Shown: in pieces, positions 40,774-49,934 of the stretch | Position numbering within the stretch: position 1 is the stretch's first letter | How the letters are laid out: each line of letters begins with the position of its first letter | From: Gracilaria gracilis | Lineage: Eukaryota; Rhodophyta; Florideophyceae; Gracilariales; Gracilariaceae | DNA: 64,000 nucleotides | NCBI GenBank assembly: GCA_030374805.1 | Contig: JARGSG010000061.1 | Location: 61,607 to 125,606, forward strand | Reading direction: 5' to 3' | Program-made: the position numbers and the translations under genes | Notes under the pieces: generated by a model | The model's database searches: none | The model's input: the letters and a program-made list of their open reading frames with translations, nothing else | What the model was told of the DNA's origin: nothing

Positions 40774-42026
40774 TTGTCTGCTCTATCGCCCGTTTCCGAC
40801 TTAGCTCTTTTCTCCTTTTGTGCGCGGATACGCTTGGTCTCATGGGAAGGACTCTGGCATTCATAACTTCCTCGAAGGTGCGTCTTGGAACCACAGTCGA
40901 AGCAGTACCCCGACTCTCGTTCGCTCTTGCGTTTGTTTGACTGACGAGGTCGAGAGCTGGTACCACGCTGCTTGTTCCTGGTCTGCTGGGAAGTATCGGT
41001 ACCCTGCCTCGTACCGCCTTGCTTCTGGAAAGCGGCCAGCGCTTGTTGAACGCGCTGCCCGACCATGTTCTCGATGTCGGCCTTCGTGTACGCTTTCTCA
41101 GACGCCTTTGGCGTGAAAGTCAGATTGCGAATGACCTTAACTGCGTCGTCGAGGTTCAACTTGCAACGGGGGCCGGTGGAGAACATGTCACGGATCTGAT
41201 TCTCTTCAGGAGAGCGATCATTCAGGTACTCAATGACTTCTGTGTACCTTTCGAGAAGTCCCTGTGCTCCGCTGACTATGTCAGTAGCCTTGCGACGAAC
41301 GGTATTAGCGTTGTCGGAGGACAGCGGCAGAGCTTCGTCGGAGTTGAAGAGGTCCGAGAACTTCTCAAAGAATTCGAGAACAGAAGCATGAGAGCTTCGC
41401 GAGATTGAGACTTCCGGTTCCGGTTGGTCTCTCTGGCGGGCTTCGGCGAGCGCCACCAGTTGAAGCTTGGCATTGGTAAGCGTCTCCTCGCTGAGCATAG
41501 CATTGTTGAGAAGGGTTATTGCCAAGACCTCACTAACCTGCGAGGAGGTTGATAATCCCACGTGCATGAGGTGGTCGGCGGCTAAACCTCGGAAGCGGGA
41601 GACGAATGCATTGAGATCCTCACTTCGACGACGTCGGCATTGCGTCACATCCGTGAAGGAAGATATTAGGCGGGTGACGATCGCAATTGGAGGATCAACG
41701 GCGATGAGTTTGACAATATCCTTGACAGCTTCGATTTGGTCTTCCTGTTTCAAATCAAGTTGTTGTTTAGCAACCGCTTCGTCAACGATAGACTTTTGCT
41801 CGCGGGGGAGGCCGCGGTCGTAGAAGTGACGAGCAAGTGTGGCGTAGACGGTTTTGTACAGCCTGTCGGTACCTTTTTCGGCAGCGGCTTGGATTGTCTC
41901 AACCCATCGTGAGACATCACGTCTATACTCCTGTAGATCGCCTTCCGGTTTGAACATCGGCGGGTCTGTAGGCGCAAGCGGTTTAGAACGTAAACCTGGG
42001 CCCATAACTGGGGAAGCGGTGTCCAT
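40728..42026 (-). CDS. gag: Copia Gag
   Basis: 432 codons if started at the ATG at 42026, which lies inside the 5' LTR. An alternative ATG at 42005 (MGPGLRS) lies just outside it. The protein has a helical capsid-like core (VRRKATDIVSGAQGLLERY) and a basic C-terminal third with a zinc knuckle CFDCGSKTHLRGSYEC. The spacing of that knuckle is Cys-x2-Cys-x4-His-x6-Cys, two residues longer at the end than the classic knuckle. It packages element RNA into virus-like particles. The frame ends at 40728 after the slippery heptamer, so most translation would yield Gag alone. Confidence 0.85.
   Translation of the reverse strand: MDTASPVMGPGLRSKPLAPTDPPMFKPEGDLQEYRRDVSRWVETIQAAAEKGTDRLYKTVYATLARHFYDRGLPREQKSIVDEAVAKQQLDLKQEDQIEAVKDIVKLIAVDPPIAIVTRLISSFTDVTQCRRRRSEDLNAFVSRFRGLAADHLMHVGLSTSSQVSEVLAITLLNNAMLSEETLTNAKLQLVALAEARQRDQPEPEVSISRSSHASVLEFFEKFSDLFNSDEALPLSSDNANTVRRKATDIVSGAQGLLERYTEVIEYLNDRSPEENQIRDMFSTGPRCKLNLDDAVKVIRNLTFTPKASEKAYTKADIENMVGQRVQQALAAFQKQGGTRQGTDTSQQTRNKQRGTSSRPRQSNKRKSERESGYCFDCGSKTHLRGSYECQSPSHETKRIRAQKEKRAKSETGDRADKGFHKGSNPSQRSHL
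40767..40773 (-). promoter_or_regulatory. -1 ribosomal frameshift slippery site G GGT TTT
   Basis: On the minus strand GGGTTTT sits in the gag frame as G GGT TTT (X XXY YYZ), 14 codons before the gag stop. A -1 slip there enters the pol frame, which is open through SSLTAGEGAYSDLFPAF into the protease. The relation of the two frames is exactly -1. I did not establish a downstream pseudoknot. Confidence 0.7.
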
Positions 42027-42317
42027 GTTTGTTAGACAAGGTGTTGCGCGCGGGGCAAGAAGTAGGGCCGAAGGCGGGCACAGGCTGCCAGGAAAACTCT
42101 CTGAGGTTCCTTCTTCGTCTCTGGCGCCTTCTCGGGGTTCGCTAGGACAGCGAGCCCCTGTTTATTGTAGGCCCCCTCCCGGACGCGCCTCCAACCGCGA
42201 GGTGCGCCCGGAGGTGAAAGTGATAGGACGCTCGTGGCGTCCTATCGCAGCGTAGTTAGTGACGGCTAAGGAGGGGGGCCGCTGGAGCGGACCGGAACCG
42301 TGTCACAGCTGTCCACA
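42009..42317 (-). repeat. Right LTR (5' LTR of the element)
   Basis: Same 309-bp sequence as the left LTR. It drives the minus-strand genomic RNA. The internal side continues GTTATGGGCCCAGG on the minus strand, where a primer-binding site is expected; I could not match it to a particular tRNA. The likely gag ATG lies within this LTR. Confidence 0.9.
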
Positions 42318-42322
42318 GTAAC
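42318..42322. repeat. Target-site duplication, right (GTAAC)
   Basis: Second copy of the 5-bp target. Confidence 0.9.
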
Positions 42323-42400
42323 GCCCCAACGCTTAAACGCTCCCGCCCGGCCGGCGCAGGATGGGCTGCAGTATGCCCCTTTCCCGTACCTTTCAAATAA
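42323..42400 (+). pseudogene. Right part of the ORF split by copia
   Basis: In-frame continuation of the 34999 ORF (APTLKRSRPAGAGWAAVCPF) ending in TAA at 42398. The other frame open across the junction gives DGLQYAPFPYLSNKR and stops at TAG about 12 bases later. Confidence 0.35.
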
Positions 42401-42645
42401 ACGTTAGATTGTGGTTAGATTCGACAAACGCAACGAATGCAGCTAAGCTTACCGCCCATTATGTTGTACTCCGCAAATTGTGCACTTTTTCGCCATCGCA
42501 GGTTGAGTCGTAGATTACCGTCGATGCTCTCTCTTTTCGCTTCGCACTAATTTTTAACGCGCGGCAGAACAAGGCGGTTGATTGAGCGCGTGCGAATTGC
42601 AATCCACGGCCGTGAGTCACTGCCCGTGACTTGTCACCAATACAG
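42401..42645. other. Intergenic
   Basis: Nothing recognised. Confidence 0.3.
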
Positions 42646-43311
42646 TCACAGTCTGACGAAGAGTGACCGCAAGCGTCGTGGCAGTATTACTGCGTGTACA
42701 GGTGTAAGAACTTGCAGATGGAGAGAGAAAACCAAGCGAAAGTGAAGCTCTCCCCGCCGCATGACATAGGCAAAATTGTACTGGTTCAGAAACCTTTGTC
42801 TAAGTTGTGATTCGCGACGAGAAGATTCGGATATGGTGCGAGAGAGACGAGCAATAGATGACCTGAGCGCTGGAGCTTCGTGATTGACGTTGTGCGTGAG
42901 ATGGTGTGCAGCGTCAACAAGATAGGTGGCATGGTGTTCAAACGCGGACACGGCAGCATACCACGCTCGAAGCAGCGGGGATTTGAAGCGACCGAGCAGA
43001 TCTTTGTCGAGCGGCGGCCCGGACGGGAGCGGTGATTGGGTGGGGTCGTTCGGGGTGGTGGTGAGCTGCTGGCAGACTTGATGGACGGTGAGAGAAGGCA
43101 GATGTTGATGCGGGGTGAGAGAGGGGATGTCGAGCGCGGTTTGAAGGGCGGCGGGCGTTTGGAAAAGGGCGACGCGGGTGAGGGTGCGGGCTGTGGAAAG
43201 ATGAAGGGCCCATTTGGAAGGGATTGCGCGGCGATCTACTAGCCAGTGTTGCAGCTTGTTGTAATGGATGTCGATGGGCAACGACTGCTCTGCGGCGGCG
43301 ATGCGGCTCAT
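42646..43311 (-). pseudogene. CDK5RAP3 (C53/LZAP) N-terminal fragment
   Basis: The minus-strand frame begins with LPIDIHYNKLQHWLVDRRAI, matching the N-terminus of CDK5RAP3 (VPIDIQTSKLLDWLVDRR in animals). It continues with ATYLVDAAHHLTHNVNHEAP, like the YLVELSSLLVRNVNYEIP segment. CDK5RAP3 is the adaptor of the UFL1 UFMylation complex at the ER. Similarity stops after RRELHF-like MRRGELHFRL, about 185 residues in, and the frame then drifts to a stop. The rest of a roughly 500-residue protein is missing. A large downstream intron is conceivable, but no donor stood out. Confidence 0.65.
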
Positions 43312-43667
43312 GACGAAACGGGCACGGCGAAGATGTACGACCGCCGACGATGTTGGTCGTCGTCGATATCAAAGATGGGAAAGTTGGGCGTAGCCCTATT
43401 TTTTGGTGACAGAGAGCATCAGCCACGTGCACGATACGGCGTGCATTGTTGCTCCGGAATGCACACATCGTCTGGCGGCTTGCCGACGCGTAGAACACGT
43501 CGATGACAATGCCACCTCTGGGGTAAAGGTTACCGCCCTCGATGCTATTTTGCATGTGCTCCACCCAACCGAAAGGATGGCAGAAAAAATATGATTGGCA
43601 GCTGCCACATTCTCAGCAGGGGGGGCTGGGAAATGACTGCTGCTGCTCGGTAACTAGCCGGCATATC
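43312..43667. other. Divergent spacer between CDK5RAP3 fragment and Ulp1-like ORF
   Basis: No gene recognised; a plus-strand frame extends the Ulp1-like ORF upstream to an ATG at 43542 but that part is not protein-like. Confidence 0.35.
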
Positions 43668-44783
43668 ATGACGAGCCTTTCGTATCCTGTTCCCGGACAA
43701 CCATATCTGGTGCGAAATCCTCTTCCCCTCGAGACCGTCAAGGAACTTTTGAAGGACATAAGTTTCTCCTTGCGGCTGTGTGATGACAAAATCAACTTTG
43801 GTGTTTACGCTGCGACGGCACACATGGACACAAGTTTTACATTCTACGACCGATTCCCACCGGAAACCAGTATTTGGGTTATTAATCATGTTAAACCAAA
43901 GACGCCAGAAAAGTCGGTTCGGCACACCTTATACAAACCGCAGGAACTGCTGGTGGCCTTACTACAAGCACAAGTTGCTTTTATGGTATTTAACGAAGGT
44001 GATCATTGGTCTCTATGGGTTGCAGCGGGACTCCCAGAGCTGTACAAACACATCACGATTGATGGAAGAGAAGCTCTACCGGCTCCCCTTCTAACAATTG
44101 CTCACTTTGATAGCAGCTCAGCACGTGGGCACTGGGAGTTTCGTTCGGGTGTGGCTGCTTGGTATGCAAATGCAGCAAGAGTGGCTGCCAAAAATGTAGA
44201 GAATCGCGACATTAGAGAAGAAGTTGAGACCTTCTTCAAGCATCAAACCAAATTTGTATCGGTTTCCGTGCCACAGCAGCAATCAACAGAGCTGAACTGC
44301 GGCTGGCGGGTTATTAATGCATTGAGCGAAGTCCTGAAGAACCGCAAAGGATTGCAAGAATTCTTTTCTGTAGGTCTCAATAGTCCATTGCATGGTACGC
44401 AGCAACGTGTTGTTGAAGTTATCAAGACCATGATACCGAGAGACCTTGTCGGGACCTCTCGTATAGAACTAGCAGACTGCATAGTTTGCGGAGATACAAG
44501 GGCACATAGCAGCGTCAAACCATGCCCCTTAGACGGAGAGCTCATATGTAGCTCATGTCTTTCTAAGTACAAGGAATGTAAGATTCCAGTATTTCAGTTC
44601 GACGGGGATGAAGGAAAGGCGCAAAATACTATCCGAAGAGTTCCTGGAGGCCGGGAACTTGAGGTCTATGGATTTCGTCGTCATAAGAACAACCGCAAGC
44701 GAGTTTACAGCCGCCCCTATCTGAGACCGAAGAAGGTTTCTAAGCCAGATGGCTATGGCGGTGAAGAACGAGAACGTCCGTAA
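43668..44783 (+). CDS. Ulp1-like (C48) cysteine peptidase with C-terminal zinc module
   Basis: 371 codons from the ATG at 43668. The catalytic set is visible in the usual Ulp1/SENP order: His113 in GDHWSLWVA, Asp148 in AHFDSSSARGH, then Gln203-205 and Cys211 in VPQQQSTELNCGWRVINAL. Ulp1 enzymes process SUMO, but many transposon-borne relatives have unknown targets. A Cys-rich segment follows (CIVCGDTRAHSSVKPCPLDG then CSSCLSKYKEC), which looks like a zinc ribbon or RING-like module. The tail is basic (FRRHKNNRKRVYSRP). The frame is intact. The context of transposon debris suggests it belongs to a mobile element, without proof. Confidence 0.65.
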   Translation: MTSLSYPVPGQPYLVRNPLPLETVKELLKDISFSLRLCDDKINFGVYAATAHMDTSFTFYDRFPPETSIWVINHVKPKTPEKSVRHTLYKPQELLVALLQAQVAFMVFNEGDHWSLWVAAGLPELYKHITIDGREALPAPLLTIAHFDSSSARGHWEFRSGVAAWYANAARVAAKNVENRDIREEVETFFKHQTKFVSVSVPQQQSTELNCGWRVINALSEVLKNRKGLQEFFSVGLNSPLHGTQQRVVEVIKTMIPRDLVGTSRIELADCIVCGDTRAHSSVKPCPLDGELICSSCLSKYKECKIPVFQFDGDEGKAQNTIRRVPGGRELEVYGFRRHKNNRKRVYSRPYLRPKKVSKPDGYGGEERERP

Positions 44784-44862
44784 CCCAGACGTTGATAGCG
44801 GCGACGAGATGAAGGACGAGAGCTTCCCTCTGCCACGTTGATGGGGGCATGAAGCGCAACAC

Positions 44863-45126
44863 ATGATGGCGCAGCAACAGGGGCAAGCGCAGGTTCGCGG
44901 CGTGGTGATGAATGACGGAATCGTCATGAGCGTGTTGCAACGCATTATCTACGAGTTAGTCAAGGCGAAGAAAGGCTCGCCTAGGGGTGTTTCTGTGGAG
45001 GAGTTCGCGCAACAGGCTACTAGCGGCACTAATCGCTCCGCAGTCAAGGAGATTCTGGATGGATTTGCTTCAGATGGGTATCTGTACACCACAATAGACG
45101 ACAACCAATGGTATGTTATCGACTGA
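44863..45126 (+). pseudogene. RPA32 C-terminal winged-helix fragment
   Basis: An 87-codon frame reading VMSVLQRIIYELVKAKKGSP, then GVSVEEFAQQA and ILDGFASDGYLYTTIDDNQWYV. This is the RPA_C winged helix that ends RPA32 (RPA2) and recruits repair proteins to single-stranded-DNA-bound RPA. The OB fold that should precede it is absent; a stop lies eight codons upstream of the first ATG. The domain itself is complete to its natural C-terminus, so it could fold, but it is most simply a captured 3' gene fragment. Confidence 0.65.
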
Positions 45127-45767
45127 GTTCAACCCATCCCATTGCCCTTGCGTCTCCGCCTTGGCATTCTTCAATGCTCCATAAACAACCCCTTTTCGAG
45201 AATGTCTCGCATTCCTTTCTTCATTCTTCGCAACCTCCCACTCCTGGCTTTGACCGCGCGCTTCAGGGTGTTGGAGTTGGTGCTTTTCTCAAGAGAATAC
45301 GAGGCATTATTGGAACACATGTGAGAAGTATAGTGAGACTGTGGGCATCATCTCCCGAAATTACTAGTGAGAGAGCGTTTCTTCCAAGAGAAACGCTCTA
45401 TACTATGTCGGAATCAGGCTAGAATACCTATAAACAGAGAGAGAGAGAGAGAGAGCAGTGATCGAAGGCGTCCCGTGCGTGACGTTTTCGTGAGTCACGA
45501 GTCGAGACACGAACGGAACAAACGCTATCCTTCGTATCTACAGTGTCTACATCACCCATCATCATCAATCATCATCAAGCAGAGATGCCGACCGCCCTGC
45601 TGTACTATAGATGGGGGCCCTATGACGAAGTGGACTTTTCTCTTTTTTATGGGGCAGGGGGTAAGTACTCCCACTGAGATTTTCTGCTCTTGCGAGCAGA
45701 GTATTGGGAATTCCGTCCCGAACGTTTCCGTCCCGAAAGATTCCGTCCCGAAAGACTCTTCTCACGA
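45127..45767. other. Non-coding with simple repeats and a hairpin
   Basis: Holds an 11-bp-stem hairpin at 45372-45399 (AGAGCGTTTCT / AGAAACGCTCT, 6-base loop), an (AG)10 run at 45436-45455 and a threefold tandem repeat at 45711-45755. A GTAAGT donor-like site at 45661 with an AG at about 45700 could be a very short intron leading into the cysteine-rich ORF. Confidence 0.5.
45711..45755. repeat. Three tandem copies of TTCCGTCCCGAA-type unit
   Basis: TTCCGTCCCGAA recurs at 45711, 45726 and 45741 with small spacing differences, directly upstream of the ATG at 45768. Confidence 0.8.
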
Positions 45768-46015
45768 TGCCTAAGCGTGGCGGTCTGTACTCTGGATCGC
45801 AATGTTTCCTTAATGGAATATGCCAACGTTGTAATGAACGACGAGAGGCTCATCTAAAGGTGGATTGTGATCGTAAATGGGAAGGTAAACTCTGTGGTTG
45901 TCATGTTTACTATGGAAAAAACAGCAACGGGAGCTGGATCTGTTGCGGGGCGTGTCCGAGACACCGCAAGAAGGCAAACTGCGATCCAAACTCCAAGAGT
46001 ACCAATAACAATTGA
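45768..46015 (+). CDS. Small cysteine-rich protein
   Basis: 82 codons, MPKRGGLYSGSQ and then eleven cysteines, including CQRCNERRE, LCGCHVYYG and ICCGACPRH. The paired cysteines suggest zinc binding rather than secretion, since no signal peptide precedes them. It recalls, in style only, the Cys-rich start of the 48.0 kb ORF. No family recognised; short length lowers confidence. Confidence 0.4.
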
Positions 46016-46415
46016 TGAATAGCAAGTTGTGGTTGTGTCGACGCACTGCTTGCGTTTCTGATGCTGGGCTGCCTCCATGTGCAGTCCCCGCTTTGCCATA
46101 TGGCTACAATATCGATACCGTTAAAGTACTTCGTGTAGGCTTTGACGCCGTTATCATCGAGAGTTTTCATAAATCGTCTTCTGACCATGATCCCATGGTT
46201 CACTTTGATGGTGGATTCACAGAGTACTATTGTCATATTCCATTACGTCGTAAAACTTCATAGTCGTGCGATCCGCTCACCATTCTCCCTCATTCTATAA
46301 GAGAGCGGCGGGTGGTCATAAACTTGACGCAAATACATGCAGCGTGATGGCAGCAACGGCGCAGCCAAACTAAGCAAAGTTACCACACAGACAACGCGCC
46401 CCGAAGACAAACAAC

Positions 46416-47705
46416 AACTCCGCGTGTGCGGAATGCTCAAAGGTTCCAAGCCGTCATTCATTCATTCGTTCCACCGCTTCATGATCATGAGCATGAACTG
46501 GCACGCACGTCGTGGCCCGACTCAGAAGACAGTGTGATGCCTGTGCGGTACCCTGAGAGCGGTAACGTCGTCTTGCAGGCGATCCATGGTCACACAGAAC
46601 CGTTGGGGTGCATGGGTGTGAGCGGCGATGGGTGAGAGTTGGGCAACTTGGCAGATAACAACGTTAGTTGTGTGTTGCCGCTTTGAGCACGCGCTGGGGA
46701 ACGTAAACGAAGCTGATATGTACGCCACACACTTCTCATGGTAGTGCCGTAAGGTGGGCTGAACCCCTCGACAGGCCATGCATTCTCACACGCCTGTTAT
46801 GCCCCACAAAGCGCTGACTTCACGTTGCGACACTAGAGAGCAGGCGGTACACAGGAGGCGCAACTTGGTCAGCAAGCTACGGCTCTTCCGATGCGCGCTC
46901 GTCCACTCGCCTTGAGCCGTACCTGCCACAAACGTTAATAGATTTCATGTCCGTGTTCAGGACGTAGCGGCCGGTGTCAGCACATACCAATACAGGAGGA
47001 TATCCCGCAGACTATGTGCTCGCGTGATCTGCGAGACGCATCTAGTGCCTATGTGTGCACCTCACGCGCACGAAAGCACGCAGCTCGCAATCGCGTGGAC
47101 GCTGTTTTCTGCGCCGACCCCATGGAGTAAGCTCTTCTTCGCGCGTCTTTCACACCGGTCTCAAACGCCGTCGCGATGCGCGCACGCGTGCACGGCGGCC
47201 TCTGCGCGCGCGATCACGTCCGTCTCGGGCGAAAGTCTGCGTCGCTGCGTGCCGCGGGTTGCGGTCGATATGAGTGCTGCTTCGAGTGGAACGCCAATGT
47301 TATGTGCGCAGTCGACACGGCGCAAGTGGGGCGCCTTTGCGCTTGCTGGGTGGCGCGCATGCGAGCGAGAGCGACGGTTGTCTGCGGGCGTTCCGGATTG
47401 CGAGCGACTTGGTGCATGGCGGTGGCAGCGCCGTCGACGCGAGCGCACACAACGCCGGTGGCTGTGCGAGTTTTGTGCAGCGCTACATTCTTGCGTGTCG
47501 ACTCGGCACTGCCGAGGTGCAGTGGACACGAGAATAACGCGTACTACGCATCATCATCATCGCCGTGTCCCCTTGGCACATTACAGTGTATCTTACACTT
47601 GTTGCGTGATTCTGCTTTCGCGATATGCACACATGGAGTTACTTGTACCGTTGCACTCGTGTCCAATATCTGAGATGTAATGCACGGCTTTCCCAACCTA
47701 CATTA
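46416..47705. repeat. 1290-bp duplicated block, copy B
   Basis: Near-identical to 9347-10636 in the same orientation. Left neighbour ends AAACAAC and right neighbour begins CAGTGCTG, both different from copy A. No target duplication or terminal repeat is seen, so transposition by a classical cut-and-paste element is not supported. Confidence 0.85.
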
Positions 47706-48047
47706 CAGTGCTGTATGTTAATGCAAACCAGATTTCAATCACAATGGCAGCAACTTTTTGCGTAAATGCGAAATACGTTTTGTGTTTTCAGGAGACTCCC
47801 AATAAAGCCTCTTTCCGATCGGCATGGCGCCCAAGGCTCCACCACGAATCCTGACCCACACACCTCCGTGGGACCATATGAACACCGTTGGCTCCGAATC
47901 GCTCCGCCTTCTCGGCTCTGGACGACGCACCGCCCGCTTCTTTGGCACAGCTCACCGCACTCCAGGCGACCCCCATAACAACTGGACTCCAAAGACTCTC
48001 CAAGGCTGCATTACCCTGCTCTTTTGTTCCTTCCCCCGCAGCGCAAT
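47706..48047. other. Leader region of the 48.0 kb ORF, with a strong 3' splice signal
   Basis: At 48018-48041 a pyrimidine-rich tract ends in CCCCCGCAG, six bases before the ATG at 48048. A leader intron is likely; the donor was not identified with confidence. Confidence 0.4.
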
Positions 48048-49934
48048 ATGTGTAACTTCGCTCAAAACCGTAGGTACCAATGTGTACACTACACAAGAAC
48101 TACCAGCGGGAGGAGATCCCGCTGCCCGTACGTTTACACATGTAATCGGTGTGATAAATGCAACTCGCACTGTGGTTGCTATGACAACCCGTCGCGTGGG
48201 TCTATTTGCCCATGTGTGAGTGAGGGAAAGGCCAATTTGGTGGCTGTGACGCATATTGCTTACCGGGGACGGGAGAGCAGCCGGGTTGGTTCTAAGGCAA
48301 CTCTGGCAGGGATATGTGAAGATGCTAGTCCACGGAACGCTACAGAACATTCCTCAGCCGTAGCTGTCGAGATGGTGGGGGTGCACGGCCCTGCGGGTCA
48401 CTATGTACATGGCAGTTCTGGTGTAGAAGCTGGAAGGGTAAGTGGAGCTGATAGGCCAGGGGCTCACAGTCACGCAGTTGGACGCATTGTTCCGGCGGTA
48501 CAGTTACCCGGTGCCCCAGCTGCGCAGTACAGCACGAAGTTCGACTCCAGTCCTGTACGCAAAGTGATTCGCACGGAAGAGAACGCATGCGGAGCGGCCG
48601 ATACTGAGGACGCTGATGCCGTGGTGGAGGTCATACCCCACAGAAGATGCTCAATTCATGGTCTCCGAGGACTGGAGAGAGGTGCAATGGTCGTCGGTAG
48701 ATCCGTTCACAATAGAGATGAGGATCTGACAGGCGGGTCTGATCATGGTCATGGTGGCAGATCCCATACCACAACCTTGGGTGGGATTATGGAATTTGGG
48801 CCGTCCAGTCACATGACTCTTTCACATAGCAAGAGTCTAAACGTCAAGTCAGCGAGGGTCGCAAGCGAATCAATATCTGTCGGATCACGAGATTCATTAA
48901 GCGACGATTCGTGCAGCTCGGGTGACGAATTCGCGTGCGCGTGGGATTTCAGATCTTTACTTGGTGCCTACAGCCCGGGGACATTTCAGCCTCGTCGGAT
49001 CTACGTTGCTGACCACACGGCTGTGTTCAGCGTGGGCATTATAGACCAGGGCCAACCTCCGAGCGGGAAGAATAATATAGGTAGCCCGCGCCGCGTGATA
49101 GGGACCTGGCGCACTGGCGACCTCGCTTATATTGATACGTACGGATGCCTCCCTCCGGCAGGGTCGGCCTGGCAGGTGAAGTACGATAATGGCGTGCTAA
49201 CACTTTGCGTTGACAACTGTGTGAGGGACGTTAGGCGGGCGAGCGATTTGCTGGTGAGTCCGTGGTTCAGACCAGCTCCCCATGGAATCCACGAGCGGGC
49301 TGTCTTAGCCAAAGACGTTTTCAGGCAGGTCTACCGGATAATGGAAGAACATGGTCTCGTTTTTGCTGATTCCGGTTCTACCGGGAGTCTGGAAGCTGAT
49401 TGCCCCCTCCCGTACATACCCGAGATGGACATTCCGGGCGGGCTGGAGCGTATCACAATCGGTACGGCCTCCTGGTGGCTCTCGTCGGCAGCAGCGATCT
49501 TGGCTAACGAGCCTACGCCCCGTTTGGCCCAGTGGATACTGGTGCCGGTAGGTGTCCGATTCGAGACACTACCTTTCATAAGCCAAGAGCCCAGCCAATA
49601 CTGGTCTCGCAAACGTCTAGACAGACATGTGAGCGGAGGCGATTCATGGGCCGTGAAGGAGGTCGAGGTGAGCGTCGGCGCACTGACTCGGCCTCTATTG
49701 TGTTTAGCGAGGGACTGTGAGTACGTGGACAACACCGCAATATGGCTAGATATAAGCGTACTCAGACGAGAAGAGGCGAGGGGCGTGAGGTACCACCTGG
49801 TAGGCGTAACGCCTGGGGCCGTCTTCGCCAACGACTGTGATGACTATCGCGAGATGATGCGTCGAACAGGGTTGTTTATTGACCTGGTACGACCGGGGAA
49901 GACGCACGACCATGGGGACGATTCCTCCGTATGA
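48048..49934 (+). CDS. Large unknown protein with Cys-rich N-terminus
   Basis: 628 codons, intact. Residues 2-60 are dense in cysteine and histidine (RYQCVHYTRTTSGRRSRCPY, CNRCDKCNSHCGCYD, ICPC), probably a zinc-binding head. About 60-300 is a low-complexity Gly/Ser/His-rich linker. From about residue 300 to the end the sequence is globular: FQPRRIYVADHTAVFSVGII, GLERITIGTASWWLSSAAAI, RLAQWILVPVGVRFETLPF. I recognise no domain. GC-rich codon choice differs from the AT-richer surroundings. Overlapping downstream frames (49912 onward) and two strong hairpins follow. Overall it looks like a self-contained accessory module. Confidence 0.6.
   Translation: MCNFAQNRRYQCVHYTRTTSGRRSRCPYVYTCNRCDKCNSHCGCYDNPSRGSICPCVSEGKANLVAVTHIAYRGRESSRVGSKATLAGICEDASPRNATEHSSAVAVEMVGVHGPAGHYVHGSSGVEAGRVSGADRPGAHSHAVGRIVPAVQLPGAPAAQYSTKFDSSPVRKVIRTEENACGAADTEDADAVVEVIPHRRCSIHGLRGLERGAMVVGRSVHNRDEDLTGGSDHGHGGRSHTTTLGGIMEFGPSSHMTLSHSKSLNVKSARVASESISVGSRDSLSDDSCSSGDEFACAWDFRSLLGAYSPGTFQPRRIYVADHTAVFSVGIIDQGQPPSGKNNIGSPRRVIGTWRTGDLAYIDTYGCLPPAGSAWQVKYDNGVLTLCVDNCVRDVRRASDLLVSPWFRPAPHGIHERAVLAKDVFRQVYRIMEEHGLVFADSGSTGSLEADCPLPYIPEMDIPGGLERITIGTASWWLSSAAAILANEPTPRLAQWILVPVGVRFETLPFISQEPSQYWSRKRLDRHVSGGDSWAVKEVEVSVGALTRPLLCLARDCEYVDNTAIWLDISVLRREEARGVRYHLVGVTPGAVFANDCDDYREMMRRTGLFIDLVRPGKTHDHGDDSSV

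Larger units (their letters stand above)
35149..42317 (-). mobile_element. Full-length Ty1/copia LTR retrotransposon with an antisense gene
   Basis: Bounded by 309-bp direct repeats that start TG and end CA, and by a 5-bp target duplication. On the minus strand the order is 5' LTR, gag, then a pol frame with protease, integrase, reverse transcriptase and RNase H, which is the copia order. Both LTRs look identical base for base by eye, and both main frames are open, pointing to recent insertion and perhaps present activity. Unusually, 1.8 kb between the pol stop and the 3' LTR holds a large gene on the opposite strand. Total length is 7169 bp. Confidence 0.92.

Noticed and set aside
45436-45455. 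AG microsatellite as a functional element
   Set aside because: Simple repeat of ten units with no supporting context.
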